DNA of 64,000 nucleotides from Actinostola sp. cb2023 (Eukaryota > Cnidaria > Anthozoa > Actiniaria > Actinostolidae). The stretch lies in assembly GCA_033675265.1 (NCBI GenBank), contig JAUJYZ010000071.1, forward strand, positions 1 to 64,000, given 5' to 3'. The notes under the pieces were generated by a model. That model ran no database searches. It was not told the origin of the DNA and worked only from the letters and a program-made list of their open reading frames with translations. The position numbers and the translations under genes were made by a program. This document shows positions 1 to 12,736 of this stretch, piece after piece. Position 1 is the first letter of the stretch, and the number at the start of each line of letters is the position of its first letter.

Positions 1-268
1 GCTTGAAGATTAGCGGACTACCAAGCACCAAAAGGAAAGGTAAGGAACTGATGTTACAAAGAACAAGAAATCTCCAACAGCAAGTGAAGGATCAACAAAT
101 TGCCGACTGACAGGCGACGACGTTTACGAACCAATACGATGATGATGGATCCGTTTAGTAAAAAATCCCAACACTACAATTATTATTACCTGTTACAGCC
201 TTTTCGTACTTTGGATTACTGCAGTTGTTGAGGCTTAGTGATGGTGCAGACGTCGAGTTTGCAGACAT
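1..268 (-). pseudogene. 5' fragment of a class A GPCR (family 1), degenerate
   Basis: The minus strand here matches the start of the intact receptor at 42452-43948: signal-free N-terminus, TM1 and TM2, with the initiator ATG at 266-268. The window edge cuts the rest. Reading is broken several times by single-base changes relative to the intact copy: a lost A in the AAAAGG run near 34-39, a lost C near 80-90, and an extra A in the A-run near 160-166. These scattered indels mark it as a pseudogene rather than a partial view of a working gene. It belongs to the segmental duplication shared with 43.7-47.2 kb. Confidence 0.8.
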
Positions 269-2604
269 CGCGACGAAGTTGTTTCTCACGGACGTTGATT
301 AAGAAACGTCCCCCTGTCTGGTCCGATAAATATTGAAAATGATTTGGACAAATGGAGAAGACTGTTTACAGCTTTGTTAGACTTTTCATAACGTAAGACA
401 GGGGGGTGTTCCTTGTGATCTTTATTTCCGTTTCTTTCTTTGCAATAAAATATAATTACGCCAACTTCATGGTTTTTCATTTAAACATGATCAGATCTTG
501 TCCGATGTTTTGTGTCCGAGTTGCCATTGTTGTTGAAGCTTGAATTGTGTCACGCAACTCTTACCTAATAACGCTAGTCACGTCTCTGAAAAGTCGTGGA
601 AAACAACAAATGTGTGCCAGCCTTGATACATGTTTAGAAGTTATATTTATAGTGAAATTAAGCTCTTACTGATAACTCACATCTCGTCGAACAAAGGGTT
701 GCAATACAACTAATTTACGTCATTATGATAATGGCGGCCGGGCAGGGCACGTAAACTGGAAAGTCACTGAAATCTAGAATTATAATACATTGTTTTAGTA
801 AATATGGCTTTGTAAATTGTGCACAGCCGTTCACATATACGGTCTCAACTAAACACACCTAAATATAGGCTCACTCGTTACTCAAGTGTTTTCATGTGAC
901 TGCGCGCAGTGCACGTGAACTGCTATATAAATCCCGTGAGCTCGTAAGGTGCTAGCTTTTAGTATGTATATGTAATTGCAAAAGCTAACACCGCAAAGAT
1001 GGGTGGGAAATCACTTCACGAGCCACATTACATAGAGATAAATTCTATATTCTCGTATTTTTGAAAATATATCAGCTATTTAACTAAGATCCCACAAGTC
1101 AGCTGGGTAAAAAGGTGGACGATTTTAGATGATTTCCTTTTGGTCATGTTTATACACCAGTAGCGATCACGCCGTAATTCCTGCCAACAATATGCCATTA
1201 TGCCATATTATCAGCCGCGGTAAATGGCGTTAATGGGTGGATCTTAAAATACCGCTTTTTACGATGTTGAAACAAAATTCCACACTGTCAAAAAAATATA
1301 GGTCGTGTTTAAATACGAGCAGAGGTTCCTTTTCGTCTTTCTATGTTCACTGAGTCTTTTACTAGACTTTGGCTGAATGTTTTTTTTGTTTTGGCTTTTA
1401 CCTGTTTTTGTAGTTCGAAAGAAATCTCTGCCCGGACTCGCCACTCTTCCGTTTGAGTATGCGTCGAGTTATCGTCATTAGGTACGTCACAGATTGCAAA
1501 CAACTTTAGCGTTGAAGCTTTTCTGAAAAAATTGAAAAAGAATAAATATCTCATTTACGAACAATATCCAATTGTGCTTAATGACATTGGCCTCACTTTG
1601 CCTCATGACGGCTTTGAAACGTTTACACTGCCTGTTAATGTTTGTCCTCATTTGAATAGAGTCGTTTTCGTATGAGTGGGAAACCTAGTGGTACCGTGAC
1701 ACTTAAATGGCTTCCTTTCTGAACCAATTAAAAAGCGTGCAGATGCAGCTCATCCCATCAAACTCTTGCAATACGGCAAGGCGCGGTGCGGTGACGGTGC
1801 AGTATCTTCCCACTCATACGAAAACGATCGACTCTGTATGGGTGTCCAATGATCACGTCACGTGGCTCAGGCTTTGGAAATCGCACACGCGCCTTGGACT
1901 AGTTCTACTTTACTTACTAATAGACAACTGAAACAAATATCATCTCATTGATGTCACCAGAGTAACGTATTACTTCGGTTTCCGATTTGAACGGAAGTGG
2001 CCGTTGAGCTAGAACCAATCAGCGATTGCGTAAGAATAGAACCAATCAGAACTCGCTGCATATAACCGCGCTAAGCCGTTGGGGGTCCTAAACAAGCAAA
2101 CTGCCTTTATTACGCCGACTGTTTTAATCGGGATTTGAACACCGGCTGTAACGCAGACTACGTGAAGGATAGAGCACGTTAGCAATCATTAATACGAAAA
2201 TACCACTTTGTTTGAGCACATAACGGCTCTCATCGAGAAGCGAGTTTGGCAAATATTTCTAGTCATGATGTTCATGAGTGTTTACAGCTGTAAAAGTTGC
2301 CGACGGTGATCGAACTGGACTGAAATGTCATGGAAACGAAATGGTATGACGTCCACCATGCAGAACTCGATTTTTTCAACGAGACAAATAATCGCTGCAA
2401 GCACTTTTTCAACCGTGACCGTGCACATTATTCATATATCAAAAATTCAGCCAATAAACACCATCTGACCCAGTTACTCAACCATAACATTTGAGTTTTT
2501 AAAACAGAATATTGTGCACGGTCAATGTCACGTGATGGGCCTACTCAACATCCATGTTGGCTTCTTTGTCAGACCCTTTGAAGTTTGCCGGGCTTTAATA
2601 TTAA

Positions 2605-3038
2605 TTATTATATAGTCAAGTCAATACGCGCGCTCTGATTGGCTGAAAACTGTGCTTTATCAGAGAACGGAGCACGGTTTGATGACGCTATTTTTCAAAA
2701 AAAAACCAAAATACTAGAAAACAAACCCAGCGCGCGCTCGATGGCGTAACTGGCGTCAGTAGCGCGCGCACTTCACTCGCTAAAATTGTATTCAAAAACA
2801 CAACAGAATCCTCAAATGTCTTGCCATAAATTCATAGTTTCTATATAATAAAGCAAATAGAACAGCTTCATCTGTGCTCCGTTCAGTTATAAAGCACTTA
2901 GGAAGTAACGATAGCACTCGCGAAGTGAGGAGAAACACTCGCCTACGGCTTGTGTTTCTCCCTACACTTCTCTCGTGCTATCGTCACTTCCTGCGTGCTT
3001 TATAACTGAACGGAGCACAGATGAAGCTGTTGTATTTG
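2605..3038. mobile_element. Non-autonomous insertion with TTAA target duplication
   Basis: Comparison with copy B shows the empty site: copy B reads a single TTAA at 46463-46466, while copy A has TTAA at 2601-2604 and 3039-3042 with 434 bp between. TTAA duplication is typical of piggyBac and Kolobok superfamilies. The insert has no coding capacity and no obvious matching terminal inverted repeats; its right part (2861-3031) is a near-perfect foldback with arms of about 45 bp around the GTGCTTTATAAC motif. Likely a MITE or a composite of two. Confidence 0.7.
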
Positions 3039-3785
3039 TTAACTATGGCATGGGGTGCGCGTGATTGATATACATAAATCAATCAATAAAATAAATTGAT
3101 CACGTCTGTAAACTGAATAGTTTATGCATTTATTTATATCGTACTCCATTTCATATAAAAAGGTTATAGTATTCTACTCCACTAAACACCATTCTCATTG
3201 TTACTTCTCAGCAGATCGCTAGAACTTCTAACAGGACCAATATATTGGTACCATATTGACAACATTATAAACAGTTGACCATTAGCACATTAACACCATT
3301 AACACAAAGCACTTTTAGTCCTCGGCCACACTAATGTGTTTTCGTTTGAAAATGCATCGTTTTTATATTGTTCGCTATCCTCAAGGGAATCGAACACAAT
3401 CAGCTCATTACCAGAAACAACAGGAAAACGCAGGTTAACGTTTTTAGTGTGGAGGTGGTATTAATGTCATGCGAAGAAATGCATCTCAGCCAAAGCTGTT
3501 TCTGGTACCGGCGCCGGTAAAATTCTACAAATGCTTTTCAGTGCGCCAACTGTGAAATACAACCTGTGACTGAATGATAGCCAGCAATGATAAACATCCA
3601 TCTGAGTTCCTTCGACGTTATTTTCTGCGGGCTAAAATTTATCTTAATCCAAAAATATATATACTGAAACAACTAAATATGTTTACGCTAGGTCAATTGT
3701 GGGCGAACTTTTCAAGATTGAACTTTTTAAAGGAGATCTACAAATAGCGAAATGTATTGTACAAACTGCTGCAACTTTGCTTAAT

Positions 3786-6150
3786 GAAGAATATTTTTGA
3801 ACAATATTTATCTGACAAGGTGTCTACCAAATTTCAGCTAAATCGGATAAAATCCCTTTGACCCGGAACTCAAAATGTATGCTTGATTCATGGCTATTTT
3901 GTTTCCGAAATAAAAGGTAAAAGAGTTTTCAAGTCAAGTGGCGCCATTGTTTACACAAGCGACGATAATCCACCACAAATATGTGATCCAATACCTGATG
4001 ACATATGGATGGCATTCATAAGAAGATCGCCTTACAGTTCGCAACGACGTAACACAACTAACACAACGTGGCAGGAAAGCAAAGTTAATGCTAGCGGGAA
4101 ATACGAGCACTTTGACCGCGAGTGGTTTAGCATCGTTATTCAAGGATGTTTTGAGTGAGCAGTTACGTACGATTTTTTGGATACTTTCTTCGCATCTGAA
4201 TCTTTGTGAGAAGTATGTTGCGTGAGTACTGTTGACAGCTTGCTTGTCAACATCTTTTTGCATCAAATGAAATCCCAAATTCGTATTTTGATTCTAACGT
4301 TTTAGGAAAAAAATATTTTTAGATTCTGTTTTTTTTGGAGATGGCAGATAATATTCAATTTGATTTGATTATCAAAAAAACTCAAAACCGGTGGTTTGAA
4401 AGGTTTTTTGGGGTACCTTAAAGTGGAACAACTTCAGCAGTTTGGGCTCTACACAACATTCTTTTAAATAACCCCTTCCACAAACCACATACGTTAGATC
4501 GTATTTCCTTGCTTATGAACCCATACAAGAATGGATTGAGAACGGAATTCAGTGCGCCAAGATAACGAATAATTAATAAAACTCTCGGAGAAACAGATTC
4601 GGGAGTTAGAGCAATTAAACTCTTGACAACGAAAGGAGGACCACAACACAAAACGAACGAAATAAACATTAAAATAACAAGAACAGTTGATCTGTACTCC
4701 CTATCTGCAGATTCTTCTAACATATTTCCTTTCGCGTGGCGATGATTCTGTCTTGACTTCGTGTATTTATTTCCTTAGGTATTGATGGCAATTTAGTTGA
4801 AGTGTGTTCATCAGCTTCTTCTACTACACTATGATTGACTTTTCCAATTTGTTCGATTTCTTTTTCGTTCTCTGTTTCGACTCCCTGAATGTCATCGACA
4901 TACTGTAAATGAACTACGTCTTCTATGTTGGTTTTCTGGTCTTGGTTGCATGGTTGTTTGGGACAAGTATTCTTGTAATTCTTCGATGGATTTTCTTGAT
5001 AATTTTCTTCTAATATCATCTGATTGTCTTCCACATCTGTTTTCCTTGCGTACGTACCATGTACACCGATTTCATGAACTTCATAGTTTTTTCCTTCTGC
5101 CTTCGAGAATGTCAACTTGCTTGAAGATGCTAGCTTGATATCAACTGTCTGTTTTCTCTTTTCTTCTCGATGACTGACCTTCTTACGGCTAATCAAAATC
5201 TTCACTGTGCTTGTAAAAACTATTGTATTCAGCATCATCGGTAGTGCAAAGACGAGGGAGAAAAACGTGAACCAATTGTATGGGTATTTACTGGAATCTA
5301 AACCACACCAACACTTTCCTTCAATCAACTCGTACTCACCCCAGCCAAAGAAGGGCGTCAATGTCAGAATCAAGCACACAAACCAAGCACTAATGCATAT
5401 TCGATTCACAATGGACGGGAAAACGTTTGCGCGATAGTGAAAAGGCTTCAATACGCTGTAACAACGAGTAATTGCCATGATAGTTATCAAATACATGGAT
5501 AAGGCAATGGACAATCGACTGAAAAATGCAGTGAATTGGCAGAGGAATGGCTTGAAGATTAGCGGACTACCAACCACCAAAAGGAAAAGGTAAGGAACTG
5601 ATGTAACAAATAACAAGAAATCTGCAACAGCCAAGTGAAGGATCAACAAATTACCGACTGACAGGCGACGACGTTTACGAACCAATACGATGATGATGGA
5701 TCCGTTTAGTAAAAATCCCAACATTACAATTATTATAGCTAATACCACGCCCTCGTACTTTGGATTACTGCAGTGGTTGAGGTTTTGTGATGGTGCAGAC
5801 GTCGAGTTTGCAGACATCGCGACGAAGTTGTTTCTTACGGACGTTGATCAAGATACGTCCTTTCTGCTCCGATAAATATTGAAAATGATTTGTACAAATG
5901 GAGAAGACTGTTTACAGCTTTGTTAGCCTTTTCAAAACGTAAGACAAGAAGGGTGTTCATTAATTGTGATATTTAGTTCCGCTTCTTTCTTTGCAACCAA
6001 GATAATTACGTCAACTTCATGGTTTCATTTATTAAACATGATCATATCTTGTTACTCAAACTTAAAACAAAATATTACAACTTTGAGAACATTATTTTTA
6101 TTTTCTTAAAACTTGTTGACAAAATTGACCACATAATTTTCAACGCTTAA
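3786..6150. repeat. Inverted segmental duplication, left arm (partner about 10430-13660)
   Basis: The GPCR at 4418-5817 (minus) and its flanks match, in reverse complement, the GPCR at 10789-12280 (plus) and its flanks. The 3' flank 3790-4420 pairs with 13040-13660; the 5' flank 5818-6150 pairs with 10430-10788. The partner carries extra DNA between gene end and flank (12281-13040). A 91-codon open frame at 3883-4158 is broken by a stop in the partner copy, so it is probably not a gene. Confidence 0.75.
4418..5817 (-). pseudogene. Class A GPCR (family 1), frameshifted copy 1
   Basis: The ATG at 5817 opens a 366-codon frame with TM1-TM5 and most of the long third intracellular loop, matching the intact receptor at 42452-43948. 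Compared with that gene, 13 bases are missing near 4776-4780, throwing the frame off; it ends at 4717. TM6, TM7 and tail continue in another frame to 4418, ending in the same NPFLY helix and Pro-rich C-terminus. A roughly 29-residue stretch of loop 3 is also missing. Arg of the DRY position lies in an ITRCY context. Without TM6-7 the product could not signal as a receptor, so I call it a pseudogene, barring sequencing error. Confidence 0.8.
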
Positions 6151-6429
6151 AAGCCATCTTAGAGTAAGAAATGCTAACATGTTCACATTGAGGTATACTT
6201 GTAATGAGGATGCTAACAACAATCAAACCATAAATGAACGAAAGGTTTTGTTTGAGTTATTTTGAAACAATTTTAATCATTCGATGTTGAGCAGCTGCAT
6301 GCCGCGAGAACTTGCAAATCGATTGGTAAAATGTTTTCTAACCCCCTTTTTGGTGTCGATTTAAGTAAAAAGTACGTACTTTAGAAGATGTTCTTCGTAA
6401 AAAAAAAAAGGTTTCCCAGCGATCCAACT

Positions 6430-7260
6430 CAATGATAATAAATAATACTAATTTTTTATTTATATAGCGCGGCACATATCCCTAAAGTCCAAGGCGCTTC
6501 ACACTATAAATCATCACAATAAAAAATATAATAATAAGTAATGAAAACAAATTAGGAAAAACCATTTACAATGTTAATAGAGAAACTACTCAACTGGAAA
6601 TAATAATAACTTACTATTCAAACATTCTGAAAATAGGTGGGTTTTAAGAGATTTCTTAAAAGTACATGTAGATCGCGATTTACGAAATACTAAATGGCAA
6701 ACAGTTCCATAATATAGGCGCAAAAGAAGAAAATTATTGGTTTATAGTCCTAGACTGAAATAAAATATCCTTGGCCACAGATCGTAGCTAGCGTTCTTGA
6801 TGGTCTGCTGTACTCCAGGGCCCGGTTGTTCGAAAGCAGGTTAACGCTAACCAGGGTTTAAACATAGCCTCTCATCCAATCAAATAGCCCAGAATAGCTA
6901 TATCTAAGCCTGGGTTAGCGTTAACCCGCTTTCGAACAACCGGGCCCAGACGATTTATCAGATAACAGGACTGATTGTCCATTAAGTGACTTGAACACCG
7001 TCAATAATATCTTGAAAATAATACGATAGCTAACTGTGAGCCAATGGAGGTCTACTAGTACAGAAGTAATATGCTGAAATTTGCCAGATTGAGAGACACT
7101 ATTCTAGCAGCAGCATTTTGAACACTGTAGCTTCTGCAGTTGGAACTTTGGACATCCAAACAGTAAGGGAATCCGGCCAAGGGCGGACGAATACGGTACC
7201 CCAACAATGAGAAGAAGTTACATGGAGTCAAAGGGCGGCCGTATTTATTTTGCATAGGGT
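6430..7260 (-). mobile_element. Degraded 3' end of a CR1/L2-like LINE
   Basis: On the minus strand, about 7140-6960 reads like the C-terminal reverse-transcriptase domain of CR1/L2/Rex-type LINEs: a VQNAAARIV segment, then HWLTVSYRIIFKILLTVFKSLNG in a shifted frame (quoted in part). The remainder towards 6430 ends in a TTTATATAGCGC-type tail common to dispersed invertebrate repeats. The copy has stops and frameshifts and is interrupted by a small MITE at 6818-6947. No 5' part is present, as expected for a truncated LINE. Confidence 0.65.
6818..6947. mobile_element. MITE with GGGCCCGGTTG termini (member 1)
   Basis: About 130 bp beginning GGGCCCGGTTGTTCGAAAGC and ending with its near-perfect reverse complement, the arms about 36 bp including the GGTTAACGCTAACC segment. 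No coding capacity. It sits inside the LINE remnant, and a second member lies at 40384-40492. Terminal sequences are shared between the two; superfamily cannot be assigned from these alone. Confidence 0.75.
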
Positions 7261-7305
7261 TGAAACACTGAAGGAGGAATGGATCTCGTGAATATGGTTT
7301 TCTAA

Positions 7306-8064
7306 GGTGTAGTAATCCTTGTTATCATGTTGCATCATGGTAGTAAACCTTGTCATACTGTTGCATCACGGTAGTAAACCTTGTCATCCTGTTGCATCAC
7401 GGTAGTAAACCTTGTCATCTTGTAGCATCACGTTAGTAAACCTTGTCATACTGTTGCATCACGGTAGTAAACCTTGTCATCCTGTTGCATCACGGTAGTA
7501 AACCTTGTCATCTTGTAGCATCACGTTAGTAAACCTTGCCATCCTGTTGCATCACAGTAGTAAACTTTGTCATCTTGCTGCATCACGGTAGTAAACCTTG
7601 TCATACTGTTGCATCACGGTAGTAAACCTTGTCATCCTGTTGCATCACGGTAGTAAACCTTGTCATCCTGTTGCATCACGGAAGTAAACCTTGTCATCTT
7701 GTAGCATCACGGAAGTAAACCTTGCCATCCTGTTGCATCACGGTAGTAAACTTTGTCATCCTATTGCATCACGGTAGTAAACCTTGTCATCTTGTTGCAT
7801 CACGGTAGTAAACCTTGTCATACTGTTGCATCACGGTAGTAAACCTTGTCATCCTGTTGCATCACGGTAGTAAAACTTGTCATCCTGTTGCATCCGGTAG
7901 TAAACCTTGTCATCTTGTAGCATCACGGAAGTAAACCTTGCCATCCTGTTGCATCACTGTAGTAATCCTTGTCATCCTGTTGCATCACGGTAGTAAACCT
8001 TGTCATCCTGTTGCATCACGGTAGTAAACCTTGTCATCCTGTTGCATCACGGTAGTAAACCTTG
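7306..8064. repeat. 31-bp tandem repeat, about 24 copies
   Basis: The unit is roughly CTTGTCATCCTGTTGCATCA followed by CGGTAGTAAAC. Copies differ by a few substitutions and there are two higher-order blocks (near 7340-7440 and 7440-7540) that look duplicated as groups. There are no unique spacers, so this is a minisatellite. Confidence 0.95.
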
Positions 8065-8914
8065 AGCCTTTTTCTCATTAATTCCAGGGCTGTAAATACT
8101 GTCACGATAAATTCAGTAAGAATTACGGACCATGGACAGCATTCCGTACATTAGATTATGGATGACAAGAATGAAGGTATATAACAGGACTCATTTACTT
8201 TTATAACAAGTCAGTATTGATAAGGTACGTCAGAAAGGGACTGGGTAGGGTTGCGCATGCGCTTTAGCACGACAATGTGCGCTTTGTGAGTTTGTGTATT
8301 GGACTTCTAAAATATGCTTAGCTGGCGCTGTCTGCCTGTTTTGGGGGACGGGGGACGGGTAAGGGAATAGATGAAAGACTCCTTCCCACCGTCCCTCCAC
8401 CAAAAACGCAGACCACTAAATGTATTCATTTTAAGATTTCAGAACTGAAACTGTCTTTACTCTTGAAGATCTCAATGTCCTTTATTTCTCTATGCGCATG
8501 CGCGACTTTTTGCCAAGCTCCGTCGAGCATGCGCAGTGATAGAGGTTATGTCCTGGGGTTAGCTAGTACGTTTCTCAAACTTCAATCGCCTCATCCTTGA
8601 ATTTTCGATTTTATTTTTCCAGAATTACACAGTCATCGATGACGTATGGATTATCAAAGATAAGCACGGTGCGGGCGCGTGCAACACAGGGTTCCCAAGC
8701 GATGATATGTCGCCGTACATACCTAATCATGCAACATCTCAAGCGATGGAAGAGGTCCAGAAAATAGGAAAACTCGATCAAACATCTCTACAAACCTGCA
8801 TAATATATTGGACCATTATACGAACAAACTAAAACTGAGGAAAAGTCCTTATAAATAATTGATGATGTATGATTTATGAAGGCTTCCACTGCCATCAGTA
8901 CAACCGAGAGAGCG
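8065..8914. other. Intergenic, no gene seen
   Basis: Unique-looking AT-rich sequence with a G-rich tract near 8341-8362 and a C-rich counterpart near 8384-8402, and several GCGCATGCGC-type words (8255-8535). I find no coding signal or transposon termini. Confidence 0.5.
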
Positions 8915-9229
8915 CTGGAGCGCTTTGCATTTTGGGATAATGACGTCACCATACCAGTACATAAGAAGACGAAACTGAAAGTAAAGTCTCTCGTCATTTT
9001 CATACTTAATCTGTCACAACTGGAGCGCTTTGCATGCTGGGATAATGACGTCACCATACCAGTACATAAGAAGACGAAACTGAAAGTAAAGTCTCTCGTC
9101 ATTTTCATACTTAATCTGTCACAACTGGAGCGCTTTGCATGCTGGGATAATGACGTCACCATACCAGTACATAAGAAGACGAAACTGAAAGTAAAGTCTC
9201 TCGTCATTTTCACACTTAAACACGAGGGC
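8915..9229. repeat. 105-bp tandem triplet, each copy with a TGACGTCA box
   Basis: Three nearly identical 105-bp units start at 8915, 9020 and 9125 with CTGGAGCGCTTTGCAT. Each has a perfect palindromic CRE-type site (TGACGTCA at about 8940, 9046 and 9151). Because 105 is a multiple of three, open frames run through on both strands; I regard these as by-products of the repeat. Confidence 0.9.
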
Positions 9230-9239
9230 GCACTATAAA

Positions 9240-10430
9240 AGGGCATCGCTCCACCCATAATTTTTTGAATAATAATGAGTTTGAATATGGCGGACAATGG
9301 CTGAACATGGCTCAACAACGGGGTAAAATAATTTTCTTATAATAAAGTCACATTTCAACAGCAAAGTCAATGGAGAAATTGTAAATTTACGTCTAAAACA
9401 ATTATAATATATCATCAAGATGGAGAATATGTCAAGTAGCTAGGTCATTACTATTAAACACCCGGACCATGGCCGGATCATCAAAAACATTATAATAACT
9501 ATCTAAATAAGTAAAATAAATATATAAACAAATAAAACATAACGAGTAAATTATTTAAAAAATCATCATCTGAAACGGAAGTTACCTCAGACATGATCTA
9601 AAACAAACCCATGCACTTTTAGGTATCTGACGGCAAACCACAATCGAGAATCAAGCGTGCCTCTTTGCTTCTATGAGTCAAGTCCACCTTAATATTTATC
9701 TAAATAGACTGGAAGTTCAAGTGCTGATCGCGCGAGTATTGCGGACGTGCGTGGAGGGGAGGGCAGGGCAGAGGGATTGCGAGAGGAATCTTGAAAATAC
9801 AGCAAATGCAAATAGGGATCACATAAAATATAAATTGCAGTATTCATGACAATTCTCCGAGTTTTTTTTCGTCGACAGCGTTTTTCTGTCTTCGACCGAG
9901 TTTAAATTTCTTGTCTTCGAACGGATTTTTAGTAGTGTAGCTAGGTTCGCGATGATATGGTCCTATTTATGAGGCGTCAAGAAACTGTTCATGTATTATG
10001 TGTTGAGTTGGATCGCTGGGAATCGATATTTTTTTTCTCGAAGAAAATCTTCTAAAAACAAGTACTTTTTATTAGAATTGACACCAAAAGGGGGTTATGG
10101 GCACTTTAAACAATCAATACAGCGGGGAAATATTTTACCGTCGGATTTGCACGTTCTCGTGGCATGCAGCTGCTCAACATCGATTGATTAAAATTGCTTC
10201 AAAAAAAAAAAATTCTATTTCCCTATTTATTAGATTCCCTATATATAATTTTTAGTTCATTTTGGGCCACTGAGTTATCAGTACAATTATTTTAATTGTA
10301 ACTGTCGATCGTGTGTTTTGCCCTCTGTAATTAAAGTTTATTCATTATTTATTCATTCAATTCAAACACAACATTTCGTGCACTGAATTATGGTTTAATT
10401 CTTGTAAGCATCCTCATTAGAATTAATACC
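9240..10430. other. Intergenic, no gene seen
   Basis: AT-rich DNA with A-runs near 10200 and no recognisable coding or repeat structure. A 66-codon frame at 9991-10191 has no features to support it. Confidence 0.45.
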
Positions 10431-10788
10431 TCAATATGTACATTTGAGCTTTTCTTACTGTAAGACGGCTTTTAAACGTTAATTTTGTCAACACGTTTTA
10501 AGAAAATAAAAATCATATTCTCAAAGTTGTATTATATATATAAAGTTTGAGTAACAGGAACATGTTTAAATGAAACCATGAAGTTCGCGTAATTATCTTG
10601 GTTGCAATTCAAAGGAAGAAGTGGAACTAAATATCACAATGAACATCCTCCTTGTCTTCCGTTTTGAAAAGGCTAACAAAGCAGTATTGAACAGTCTTCT
10701 CCATTAGTCCAAATCATTCAGTTTCAATGTTCATCGGACGGGACAGGACGTTTCTTATTCAACGTACGTGAGAAACAACTTCGTTGCG

Positions 10789-12280
10789 ATGTCTGCAAAC
10801 TCGTCTGCACCATCACTAAGCCTCAACAACTGCAGTAATCTAAAGTACGAGAGGGTGGTATTAGCTATAATAATTTTAGTGATGGGATTTTTACTAAACG
10901 GGTCCATCATCATCGTATTGGTTCGTAAACGTCGTCGCCTGTCAGTCGGTAATTTGTTGATCCTTCACTTGGCTGTTGGAGATTTCTTGTTTTTTGTAAC
11001 ACTAGTTCCTTACCTTTTCCTTTTGGTGCTTGGAAGTCCGCTAATCTTCAAGCCATTCCTCTGCCAATTCACTGCATTTTGCAGTCGATTGTCCATTGCC
11101 TTATCCATGTATTTGATAACTATCATGGCAATTACTCGTTGCTACAGCGTATTGAAGCCATTTCACTATCGTGCAAACGTTTTCCCGTCCATTGTGAATC
11201 GAATATGCCTTGGTGCTTGGTGTGTGTGCTTGATTCTCTCATTGACGTCCTTCTTTGGCTGGGGTCAGTACGAAGTGATTTATGGACAGTGTTGGTGTGG
11301 TTTAAATTCCAGTAAATATCCATACAATTGGTTCACGTTTTTCTCCCTCGTCTTTGCACTACCAATGTACGTTGCTGAATGCTATAGTTTTTACAAGCAC
11401 AGTGAAGATTTTGATTAGCCGTAAGAAGATCAGTCATCGAGAAGAAAGGGGAAAACAGACAGTTGAAGCCAAGCTAGCATCTTCAGGCAAGTTGACATTC
11501 TCGAAGGCAGAAGGAAAAAACTCTGAAGTTCCTGAAGTCGGTGTACATGGTACGTACGCAAGGAAAACAGATGTGGAAGACAATCAGATGATTGAAGAAA
11601 ATGAAACTCCACTAGGTAAAAGAAGCGTTACGTTTAAAGTGGAGGTTGATGTTCACAATGCGGTGGAATCAATCAGTCTGAATTCTCAAAAGAATCCATC
11701 AAAGAATTACAAGAATATGCATCGCAAACAACCAGGCAACCAAGAGCAGAAAACCAACATAGAAGACGTAGTTCATTTACAGTATGTCGATGAAATTCAG
11801 GAAGTCGAAACAAAGAACGATAAAGAAATCGAAACAACTGGAAAAATCAATCATAGTTTAGTAGAAGAAGCTGATGAACACACTTCAACTAAATTGCCAT
11901 CAATACCTAGCACATCCAATGAAGTAAATGAATACACGAAGTCAAGACAGAATGAGCGCCACGCGAAAGGAACTAGGTTAGAAGAATCAGCAGATAGGGA
12001 GTACGGATTAACTGTTCTTGTTATTTTAATGTTTATTTCGTTTGTGTTGTGTTGTGGTCCTCCTTTCGTTGTTAAGAGTTTAATTGTTCTAACTCCCGAA
12101 TCTGTTTCTCCAAGAGGTTTATTAATTACTCGTTATCTTGGCGCACTGAATTCAGTTCTCAACCCATTCTTGTATGGGTTCATAAGCAAGGAAATACGAT
12201 CTAACGTATGGGGTTTGTGGAAGGGGTTATTTAAAAGAATGTTGTGTAGAGGCCAAACTGCTGAAATTGTTCCACCTTAA
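10789..12280 (+). pseudogene. Class A GPCR (family 1), frameshifted copy 2
   Basis: The ATG at 10789 matches the start of the intact receptor. TM1-TM4 and the start of TM5 run open to a stop at 11416-11418; the rest of TM5, the roughly 200-residue loop 3, TM6, TM7 (NPFLY) and tail continue in another frame to 12280. Relative to the two relatives there are 4 extra bases at about 11367-11386 inside TM5 (20 bases where the others have 16), which explains the break. The remainder is well preserved, suggesting recent loss, a polymorphic null or an assembly error. Confidence 0.8.
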
Positions 12281-12736
12281 CTCGATATTAGAAATGCTTA
12301 CTAGAAGTATTTTAGTTAACCGTAAAACGTAGGTAATCTTTTTTCGTTGATTTATTAAAGACGGATGTTAAAATAAAATAGTTGTATTTCAACACTGTCT
12401 TAATCTGTACATTGTTGATAACGTTAAACAGCCGCTTTTAATACTTAACACGGTGGGAACATGATACATACCGGAACACGATTTCCAAGGTCATGAGCCT
12501 TTGTAAATCATATTCGCGGGCTTTCTCCACACGATAACACATCGGCTCTGTAAAGTCGGTCATTTTGCCGTCATTTTTATATTTTATTTGGTCTATTTTG
12601 CTCAAATGGAAATATATTTTGCTCAGGCTACCTTTTCTCGGTGCTCATTGTGACTTGAAATCGTATTTAACTCGAAAACGGCAAATAACTATTTTGGCGG
12701 GAACAACACTTCAATTCGCACTTGACTACGTGTCTA

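Larger units (their letters stand above)
1..3785. repeat. Segmental duplication, copy A (copy B at about 43680-47236)
   Basis: From the GPCR 5' end through about 3.5 kb of upstream DNA, this stretch reads collinearly with 43680-47236 on the same strand, with scattered substitutions and small indels. Matches include the GPCR start, the stretch at 500-1000, the region around 1200-1900 and the end near 3770-3785, after which the two diverge. Copy A has a 434-bp insertion at 2605-3038 that copy B lacks. Short open frames at 1309-1554 and 1707-1931 have counterparts in copy B but look like neither known proteins nor purified coding sequence; I see no convincing gene in 300-3785. A pair of inverted 24-bp segments (about 1660-1685 and 1810-1838) also occurs in both copies. 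Confidence 0.85.

Noticed and set aside
3883..4278. Overlapping 91- and 114-codon frames on both strands
   Set aside because: The inverted duplicate at 13150-13600 carries stops in the matching frames, so conservation of coding is not seen.
7306..8064. CRISPR-like regular direct repeats
   Set aside because: The 31-bp units are directly adjacent with no unique spacers, and the window is eukaryotic; it is a minisatellite.
8788..9318. Open frames of 176 (minus) and 120 (plus) codons
   Set aside because: They only exist because the 105-bp repeat keeps phase on both strands; the products are three copies of the same peptide without family features.
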